The notes under the pieces were generated by a model. The model ran no database searches. It saw only the letters and a program-made list of their open reading frames with translations, and was not told where the DNA came from. From Siphonodentalium dalli (lineage: Eukaryota; Mollusca; Scaphopoda; Gadilida; Siphonodentaliidae), in the NCBI GenBank assembly GCA_032622095.1, contig CP136066.1, positions 146,037,559 to 146,101,558 on the forward strand: DNA of 64,000 nucleotides, written 5' to 3'. This document shows, one piece after another, positions 62,601-64,000 of the stretch. Numbering within the stretch: the first letter of the stretch is position 1; every line of letters begins with the position of its first letter. The position numbers and the translations under genes are program-made.

Positions 62601-63572
62601 ATCTAGACCGGAGTAATCCTTTAAGTTACGGAATAATACATGTGTATATTATTTCTTATTATTACATCAAATAAAAATCATAATGATCGAAGTATATCTT
62701 AGTTTTCTTTAAACAAACGACCACATCATAATCAGTCTAATTGCACATCTAATATTAAAGCCTTCACACCTCCTATAGATACATGTTATTACCATTATAA
62801 TTTTTAGGGGGCAGGTTGTCACACAGCGAAATGAGTGGTTTGGCTCAGGGGTGCATGGGTGGTCACGGAATCGAGATTCATGGGATGATCTAAATGATAT
62901 ATCAGTACCGGTAGCGGTTTGAATTTACCACAACACAGCTCTAAATTATCGCCCAATCAAGATAAAATAGAAAAATTATTAACACTCTTTATTGAGTATA
63001 TGTACTATATTATAGGACGCATGTTACCAAAACCAGTCTATCCACATAATTGATGCAAGCACCGTGATCAGAACATGATCATTTTCAGAAATGTTCCATT
63101 AAATTTGAGTCCTAATGGCTAAACACAATGAGTCGCTTTAAATGTTAATTATTTGGACATTTAAATCAAGTTACAATTCAGCCTAAGGTATATAATTATA
63201 GGCCTATCCAGAGGATAGAAATTGTATGTGAGCAATTGTGACAACAAAAGTGAATAGTGACATTTTTTATTTTTTATAAACTTCTCAAATTAAATACATT
63301 TCTTTTCAGCGTTTGTTCCCCAGTAATACACTGACGATAAAATAATGACAAAACGTGTGACAAAGTTACTTGAGCGAGTACATCAGATTCAAGTTATAGT
63401 AAATTATACGAAGGTATTTTTCAGCATGCCAGACACGCGCACCTGCCATGCGATGCCAACTCACGTCAGGAAAAAAAATGCTGATCAAGATTAAAACACA
63501 TTTTTATCGTTAAACACTGAAGTATCCGTACTATTTTAGTTTCTGACATACCACAAGATTAGGTGCCGCCAT
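26516..63572 (-). CDS. GTF2A1: TFIIA alpha/beta precursor, whole gene (8 coding exons)
   Basis: Encodes the large TFIIA subunit precursor, a nuclear general transcription factor that stabilises TBP on the TATA box and pairs with TFIIA gamma. Coding exons, in transcript order: 63572-63552, 49954-49853, 47400-47233, 39973-39862, 38380-38241, 35971-35816, 35228-35139, 26623-26516. They sum to 897 bases, 298 residues plus stop, and every junction keeps frame with GT-AG introns. Residues 8-50 form the alpha helical part (PKLYQSVVDDVINNVREAF), 60-185 a Gln-rich linker, about 197-202 QFDGQG (Taspase1-like site), 204-233 an acidic run, and 234-298 the beta domain ending KWKFHLKDGVMNLN...AIGEAEW. Human TFIIA alpha/beta is longer (376), mainly in the variable linker. 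The gene spans 37 kb because introns 1, 3 and 7 are full of repeats. An extra linker exon in intron 5 cannot be excluded. Identification is by recognised family sequence, not a search. Confidence 0.93.
26650..27160. repeat. Inverted-repeat block at the start of GTF2A1 intron 7 (3' side)
   Basis: 26650-26775 (CCAGTACAAAACCTTGGAAC, CCTTATAAAGTC) is the inverse of about 27040-27130 (GACTTTATAAGGT, CAAGGTTTTGTACTGGTGG). This is the same family as 17065-17400. It begins about 27 bases from the acceptor of exon 8. Confidence 0.6.
27840..30170. repeat. Degenerate CATTTGAACAAATCTGA repeat block
   Basis: Units recur irregularly with CCCATTTGAACAAATCTGA, CAGTCACTCAAGGACC and GCTAAATAGGCCTGATG. They end in GACGGACGGACGG and TCGTCTCAGGTGAGCTA, a terminus echoed in reverse near 846-860 (TAGCTCACCTGAGACGAAG). 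The block contains C, G and A homopolymers (28706, 29440, 29620). No exon is seen. Confidence 0.6.
28800..29226. mobile_element. Foldback element, GAATGAGGTCC family, copy 2
   Basis: Inserted in the CATTTGAACAAATC block. It has the same two-palindrome organisation as 24918-25367, with CACCCTCTGTGGACCTCATT on one side and ACCCTCTGGGGACCTCATTC on the other. Confidence 0.65.
30967..32051. mobile_element. Tigger/pogo-like DNA transposon remnant
   Basis: The termini CAGTTAAACTTCGTTAAGTC and the inverse GACTTAACGAAGTTTGACTG are flanked by TA on both sides, as expected for a Tc1/mariner-pogo element. The 1085-bp body retains, on the minus strand (31343-31650), a Glu/Asp-rich frame with NNFIQSCF and DTSYDLMKILGISDKLKRDS, resembling the C-terminus of Tigger transposases. 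The DDE core is absent, so this is a deletion derivative. Classification is inferred from TIR style and that tail. Confidence 0.72.
31343..31627 (-). pseudogene. Tigger-like transposase C-terminal fragment
   Basis: The 94-codon minus frame is acidic and contains IEERLEDEVIECTKPDPTID and DTSYDLMKILGISDK. In Tigger/CENP-B-like transposases a similar acidic tail with a final helical segment follows the DDE domain. No catalytic residues are present. It lies inside TIRs at 30967-32051. Confidence 0.45.
32436..32577. mobile_element. Foldback MITE, CAGTAATGCCC family, copy 5
   Basis: Symmetrical short form: outer arms of about 67 bases meet at CAGGATTTAAATCCTG. An isolated left arm of the same MITE is at 32219-32285, in the tandem unit before it. 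Confidence 0.8.
34540..35060. repeat. CAAGATGGC repeat, three to four degenerate units (intron 7)
   Basis: Units with CCAAGATGGCNGCC, GCTCCCATCTAGA and GAAGATCNATATGAAGTTTG repeat every ~160 bases and end in CAAACTTGGCTTCGTCAAGTTGAGCTAA. Same family as 40370-40780, 41960-42126 and 43071-45310. Confidence 0.7.
35139..35228 (-). CDS. GTF2A1: GTF2A1 exon 7 (start of beta domain)
   Basis: This exon has 30 codons, phase 0 at both ends, acceptor CTCTTTTACAG and donor GTAAGC. It encodes EPLNSNDDVSDEDPIDVFET then DNVIVCQFDK, closely matching the EPLNSEDDVSDE...FDTENVVVCQYDK block of animal TFIIA beta. Confidence 0.95.
35290..35550. repeat. TATATAAGAGAATGCA repeat in GTF2A1 intron 6
   Basis: CCAATGCATTCTCTTATATA, TGCAAGTCTCCCATAGAG and related inverted words, as at 25540-26200. 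It fills about half of the 587-bp intron 6. Confidence 0.65.
35816..35971 (-). CDS. GTF2A1: GTF2A1 exon 6 (Taspase1-type site and acidic region)
   Basis: This exon has 52 codons, phase 0 at both ends, acceptor TTTTCTCCATAG and donor GTACCT. It encodes NPHGVIHLDGDQKIVQFDG, then QGDSSSSDNEYDD and a run of Asp/Glu. QFD followed by G fits the Taspase1 recognition pattern that splits human TFIIA (QVD/G) into alpha and beta; cleavage here is inferred after residue 199. The acidic run is a known feature of the family. Confidence 0.88.
36597..37031. mobile_element. Foldback element, GAATGAGGTCC family, copy 3 (intron 5)
   Basis: Ends CAAACCTGAAAATAG and CACTATTTGCAGGG. It contains two palindromic halves as in the copy at 24918, with GAATGAGGTCCACAGAGGGT in both. 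Confidence 0.7.
37133..37275. repeat. Long hairpin, arms about 55 bp
   Basis: CGATTCATGTATCGC...TCATGGTCATATAGCGAC is mirrored by GTCGCTATATGACCATGA...GCGATACATGAATCGG around a short GC-rich centre containing GACCTTGGTC. Likely a palindromic MITE in intron 5. Confidence 0.7.
37997..38210. mobile_element. Foldback MITE, CAGTAATGCCC family, copy 6 (intron 5)
   Basis: TACAGTAATGCC at the left and GGGCATTACTGTA at the right; near-complete palindrome centred on CTCTCATTGAGAGCT. Its right end lies about 30 bases from the donor of GTF2A1 exon 5. Confidence 0.85.
38241..38380 (-). CDS. GTF2A1: GTF2A1 exon 5 (Gln-rich linker)
   Basis: This exon has 140 bases with acceptor ATACCTTTTACAG and donor GTGAGT. 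Its first two bases complete a glycine codon begun in exon 4, and it ends in phase 0. It encodes NGQYIAVQTQQPQQQQQAG, similar to the NGAQYIFQPQQ segment of vertebrate TFIIA, then a Gln/Pro/Val-rich region. A foldback MITE (37997-38210) ends about 30 bases beyond its donor. Confidence 0.85.
38802..39165. mobile_element. TIR element with GC-rich subterminal repeats (intron 4)
   Basis: CCCTGCTGGACAAAACAAG and its exact inverse form perfect 23-bp TIRs, flanked by TA on each side. Between them are many copies of TTCGGCCGC / GCGGCCGAA and AACTACAC / GTGTAGTT words in both orientations. No frame encodes a transposase. Confidence 0.8.
39590..39785. repeat. Direct tandem duplication, about 93 bp, two copies
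   Basis: AGAGCTCTTTCCATCAATGT through TATGGGTTGATACA occurs twice back to back. The pair is bracketed by GTGCCAAG and CTTGGCAC, so it may be a small TIR element with an internal duplication. Confidence 0.75.
39862..39973 (-). CDS. GTF2A1: GTF2A1 exon 4 (linker, AAAMALPAG)
   Basis: This exon has 112 bases with acceptor TATTTACAG and donor GTATGT. It enters in phase 0 and leaves in phase 1. It encodes QSAASQAAAMALPAGLFQQQ and a Gly/Gln segment ending ITLQPA. The AAAMALPAG stretch corresponds to the alanine-rich ALPAGV segment of vertebrate TFIIA alpha. Confidence 0.85.
40003..40145. mobile_element. Foldback element, GAATGAGGTCC family, short copy (intron 3, near exon 4)
   Basis: A single palindromic half: GAATTTAGTGACGCTATCCC with CACCAAATTCACCCTCTGGG and CTCATTCTGC. 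It starts about 30 bases upstream of the exon 4 acceptor. Confidence 0.65.
40781..41960. mobile_element. Possible hAT-like element in a CAAGATGGC repeat (intron 3)
   Basis: The left end CATGGTTTCCG and inverse of the right end CAGGATTTCCG match 9 of 11. Both flanks carry CCTGAAG (40774-40780 and 41961-41967), part of the surrounding repeat and so an apparent target duplication of 7 bases, or 8 with a mismatch. The interior holds two direct copies of an ATCCCGTGCA block (about 41555-41730). No transposase was recognised. Confidence 0.5.
42127..43061. mobile_element. MULE-like element, 103-bp TIRs, 9-bp target duplication (intron 3)
   Basis: The first 103 bases (from TAGTCCAAGTCTTCTTG to TATAACACGACTTA) recur inverted at the right end with two mismatches. 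Exact GAGGGGATC lies on both sides (42118-42126 and 43062-43070). Long TIRs with 9-bp duplications are typical of Mutator-like elements. The 935-bp element has no transposase frame. Confidence 0.85.
43600..45310. repeat. CAAGATGGC tandem array, about nine 150-175-bp units (intron 3)
   Basis: Each unit has AATCCAAGATGGCTGCTGG, GGCCATGTTTTTTG, CCGAATGACCCCAAAATGAC, CCCATCTACATGTCATTG, ATGACAAATTTCATGA and GTGCCAAAGGATTTAGTCAT. The array ends with CACACGCACC, CATGGCAACAGCTCA and AAGTTGAGCTAA. It is a known style of molluscan-like repeat; no gene is seen in it. CAAGATGGC resembles the YY1 core. Confidence 0.9.
45891..47215. mobile_element. 1.3-kb TIR element abutting GTF2A1 exon 3
   Basis: TATAGTATACATGTAATT ... 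CTTTCAT at the left is matched in reverse at 47172-47215 (ATGAAAGGGTTAAAGTGCC ... GTATACTATA), giving arms of about 43 bases. The right end is 17 bases from the exon 3 donor. The interior includes two CCCGCTAAAGCGGGC-like palindromic words (about 47066-47140). No transposase frame is seen. Confidence 0.65.
47233..47400 (-). CDS. GTF2A1: GTF2A1 exon 3 (end of helix bundle and start of Gln-rich linker)
   Basis: This exon has 56 codons, phase 0 at both ends, acceptor TGTTTTTCAG and donor GTGTGT. It starts LWTGKMHSSKALDP, matching the LWENKLMQSKAVD-type segment of TFIIA, then becomes Gln/His-rich (QQTQPQQHQQQQHHQQQ) as expected for the disordered linker. A 1.3-kb inverted-repeat element ends 17 bases beyond its donor side (47215). 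Confidence 0.92.
48073..48445. repeat. Dispersed copy of the 6.9-16.8 kb satellite unit (intron 2)
   Basis: TTCAGGGAATATGTTTTCTA, CTAAGAAAAAAATAAAAGTA, AACTGATAGGCACAGTAACC and then ATTAGTTCAGTGAATATG correspond to satellite units, followed by TTGTTACCAATGTACCCGA and a GGGTACA end that matches the diverged last unit of the array (16680-16795). It is split by a palindromic MITE. Confidence 0.8.
48202..48309. mobile_element. Near-perfect palindromic MITE, 108 bp, TAATAA flanks
   Basis: CCACAGGTCCCTGGCACAAT ... ATTGTGCCAGGGACCTGTGG folds over arms of about 50 bases with only a few central bases unpaired. TAATAA stands on both sides (48196-48201 and 48310-48315), so the duplication is TAA or longer. 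Inserted in the satellite relative. Confidence 0.85.
48612..48727. mobile_element. Foldback element, GAATGAGGTCC family, short copy (intron 2)
   Basis: GAAATTGGTGATGCTAGCCC with GGGATAGCATCATTATACTC and CTCTGGGGACCTCATTCTG, a single palindromic half as at 40003-40145. Confidence 0.6.
49853..49954 (-). CDS. GTF2A1: GTF2A1 exon 2 (alpha-subunit helices)
   Basis: This exon has 34 codons, phase 0 at both ends, acceptor TCTCTTGCAG and donor GTAATT. It encodes PKLYQSVVDDVINNVREAF followed by LDEGVDEQVLQELKQ, which lines up residue by residue with the N-terminal helix pair of animal TFIIA alpha that packs in the four-helix bundle with TFIIA gamma. It is one of the two most diagnostic exons. Confidence 0.95.
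49979..50193. mobile_element. Foldback MITE, CAGTAATGCCC family, copy 7 (intron 1)
   Basis: AGTAATGCCCTAAATAATGG to TTATTTAGGGCATTAATG, palindromic around CTCTCGGGAGAGC. It begins about 25 bases upstream of the exon 2 acceptor. Confidence 0.82.
50246..50717. repeat. Direct duplication of about 130 bp flanking a foldback MITE
   Basis: The block AATTTATTTTCATGCGAAGT ... GGGTACATAACAAGTAC occurs before (to 50383) and after (50598-50717) the MITE at 50382-50597. This looks like a segmental duplication made before or together with the insertion. Confidence 0.75.
50382..50597. mobile_element. Foldback MITE, CAGTAATGCCC family, copy 8 (intron 1)
   Basis: TACAGTAATGCTCTAAATAA to TTTAGGGCATTAATGTA with centre CTCTCAGATAGAGCT. 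Confidence 0.85.
50860..52080. repeat. TTGGAAATTTTCCAACCT repeat block (intron 1)
   Basis: Self-complementary words such as CAGTTGGAAATTTTCCAACC and AACACTTGGAAAG recur with GTGTCCTGGTCTC. A related patch is at 56500-56600, on the other side of the retrotransposon. No gene is seen. Confidence 0.6.
52419..52919 (-). pseudogene. LINE C-terminal segment with Cys/His motif
   Basis: After a frameshift near 52910 the reading continues with LRCGILPLRVETGRWKREDL, a CxxC pair (LCVSCHRK) and HFIFSCGAYDDIR. The CxxC-H-C arrangement after GRW is the usual tail of jockey/CR1-type ORF2 proteins. Confidence 0.75.
52891..55029 (-). pseudogene. LINE reverse transcriptase domain (one internal stop)
   Basis: Residues in order: KSGKAPGFDQIPNELLK (motif 0/1 region), EWKRAIIVPLQKDS, NYRGVSLQSVAAKLYSAVL, EQSGFRKGRSCLEHI, AFVDMRKAFDCIDR (motif A), GVVQGNNLSPTLLSLYVNDL (motif B), ILLYADDIALLAG (catalytic YADD), NKNKTKIIHF (motif D) and YKYLGVLLNE (motif E). 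An in-frame TAA at 53824-53826 lies between motifs A and B; the reading frame is otherwise kept across it. Confidence 0.9.
55020..55908 (-). pseudogene. LINE endonuclease domain (frameshifted)
   Basis: The first part (55908-55471) has IIAISETHLKDN, GGVGLLIKEWVYK and VYSCYLPPQNSPWG, i.e. the conserved E of the APE-type fold and the YxPP loop. After a frameshift near 55485 the reading continues with GNFNSRTGNERDF (a GDFNAR-type motif with D changed to N), TYQSTNGNSVVDYIC and RIPDHSFLSAKY (the catalytic DH motif). A second frameshift near 55030 separates it from the RT. Confidence 0.8.
55954..56410 (-). pseudogene. LINE ORF1 fragment
   Basis: The open frame contains DNNDLTIIATNVPHKENEDI, AKQLIQSLGDNIEEHVVAAK and LVKIAFSSLNEKKGVLRKK. 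This pattern, a beta strand, helix and basic strand followed by an N-V-Y-I strand, is RRM-like, as in ORF1 proteins of CR1/jockey-type elements. The 5' part is missing, so the element is 5' truncated. It ends just upstream of the endonuclease frame. Confidence 0.6.
56600..57800. other. No gene seen (intron 1)
   Basis: AT-rich. The 20-base word CAACAGAATATGTTACCGAC occurs at about 56599 and again at 56962, which could be flanks of an old insertion. No exon was recognised. Confidence 0.4.
57805..58320. repeat. Element with three 122-bp tandem units (intron 1)
   Basis: GTCGATAGCTCCACC recurs at a 122-base period (57861, 57983, 58105). Units carry CCGAGATCTCGTCTGCGCAT and GGCGACCCGATAAAATTTGT. 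The block opens with AGCCCGACGTTGTCCGGGCT (a small hairpin) and ends with CGATCGGTCGAGAATCGTAG and a GACAGACAAACA simple repeat, suggesting the 3' part of a non-LTR or related element. GC-rich against its surroundings. Confidence 0.7.
59418..62078. mobile_element. hAT-like element, 2.66 kb, with a nested element (intron 1)
   Basis: The ends TAGGGCCCGACGAATCGG and CGTTGGGCCCTA are inverted, each followed inward by TCGAATCGAATCTC words. The flanks ACCTATAT (59410-59417) and ACCCATGT (62079-62086) match 6 of 8, consistent with an old 8-bp duplication. A second inverted-repeat element lies inside at about 60671-61431. No intact transposase. A tiny relative of the same family (GGACCCCTGCGAATCGG to CGCATGGCCCTA) is at 234-297. 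Confidence 0.6.
60671..61431. mobile_element. Nested inverted-repeat element, CACACGATGCGAT ends
   Basis: GCCTCACACGATGCGATATT and TTGCACGATATTTGTCGCAG at the left are inverted at the right (CTGCGACAAATATCGTGCAA and CATCGTGTGCGGC). Inner copies of CCGCACACGATGCGAT occur at about 60807 and 61343, so there are two nested pairs of ends. The style recalls PIF/Harbinger MITEs, but no clean target duplication was seen. Confidence 0.6.
63552..63572 (-). CDS. GTF2A1: GTF2A1 exon 1 (start codon, MAAPNLV)
   Basis: A 21-base coding exon gives MAAPNLV and is followed by donor GTATGT. It ends in phase 0, as exon 2 requires, and matches the known layout in which a tiny first coding exon precedes PKLY. The ATG has G at -3 and G at +4. 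The 13.6-kb intron that follows makes the pairing an inference, but the sequence, phase, donor and upstream TATA box all agree. Confidence 0.7.
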
Positions 63573-63576
63573 GTCC

Positions 63577-64000
63577 AGTCACGAATTTCGAATTCAAACG
63601 ACGTAGAAGACGCTTAAAACGGAGGTGTGGGCTTCGAACGAAGCCGACGTAAACTGCCAAAGGCCTTGCTTTTATACTCGTTAATATACCGCAAAGCACG
63701 ATAGGGGGGTCCACGAATTGGTCGAAATTGGATTTTCTGCTATCGAATTGAATCTTCTCGCGAGACTACACGATCTTTACTAAAAATAGATTGAATTGCA
63801 CAAAATAACACTCGGTTTAGAAAGTGGCGCGAAACTTGAAGCCGACAGTGATCGGTAGTGTACAATTTTATTGTCGTATTGTTGACAGTGAGGCATAAAT
63901 TGTCACTGTCACCCCTTTCGTTCATTTGGGTACCCAGCTTTTTTTTTATTTTCAGTTGGGTTCCCAGCTTGGGTGCCCGGCCAGCTTTATGAAAGCAATA
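63577..64000. other. GTF2A1 5' flank
   Basis: Apart from the TATA box and the probable 5' UTR (63573 to about 63640) I see no gene or recognised repeat up to the window edge. The last 90 bases repeat GGGTACCCAGCTT / GGGTTCCCAGCTTGGGTGCC. Confidence 0.45.
63669..63676 (-). promoter_or_regulatory. GTF2A1: Candidate TATA box of GTF2A1
   Basis: The minus strand reads TATAAAAG, a consensus TATA element, 97 bases upstream of the GTF2A1 ATG. A start site 25-30 bases downstream would fall near 63640 and give a 5' UTR of about 70 bases. No start-site data are available, so only the motif and its spacing support this. Confidence 0.45.

Overview
This is eukaryotic, intron-rich, AT-rich nuclear DNA from an animal. 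Exons are short (about 20 to 170 coding bases), introns are long and packed with transposon debris, and splice sites are ordinary GT-AG. Several dispersed repeat families look like those I associate with marine bivalve molluscs (runs of GTCC beside GGGGTATACTGGATT, blocks ending in TCGTCTCAGGTGAGCTA, and blocks with GGCCATAACTC). That assignment is an impression, not proof. I see no bacterial, plasmid or phage organisation.

Two genes can be supported, both on the minus strand. (1) The best is a complete gene for the large subunit precursor of general transcription factor TFIIA (GTF2A1, TFIIA alpha/beta), reconstructed as eight coding exons from 63572 down to the stop at 26516. All junctions are phase-compatible and the product is 298 residues. 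The N-terminal alpha helices, a glutamine-rich linker, a Taspase1-type QFD/G site, an acidic stretch and the very conserved C-terminal beta domain appear in the right order. A TATAAAAG box lies about 100 bases upstream of the ATG. (2) The left end (1-3218) holds seven consecutive phase-1 exons of a gene that continues beyond the window. Its last visible exon carries a VKLPPKMIKAGKPKG segment, and an exon at 5000-5295 encodes a ZSWIM3-N-terminal / FAR1-like DNA-binding domain. These are probably parts of one SWIM-zinc-finger / MULE-derived-type gene, but the joining exon was not found.

Layout: 1-5300, the ZSWIM-like gene; 5300-6870, a hairpin and an inverted-repeat element; 6877-16795, a satellite array of 145/155-bp units with higher-order duplication, split by a non-autonomous hAT-like element with a perfect 8-bp target duplication; 16800-26500, intergenic repeats including a second hAT-like element (20172-21336) and several foldback MITEs; 26516-63572, GTF2A1. 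Intron 7 of GTF2A1 holds a Tigger/pogo-like remnant, intron 3 a CAAGATGGC tandem array, a MULE-like element with 103-bp TIRs and a 9-bp duplication, and a 1.3-kb TIR element abutting exon 3, and intron 1 a decayed non-LTR retrotransposon and a 2.7-kb hAT-like element with another element nested inside.

No new defence, biosynthetic or signalling system was found. The more unusual material is the mobile-element and satellite biology: the array and a dispersed relative at 48 kb, nested insertions dated by exact target duplications, and a family of near-perfect palindromic MITEs with about 100-bp arms.
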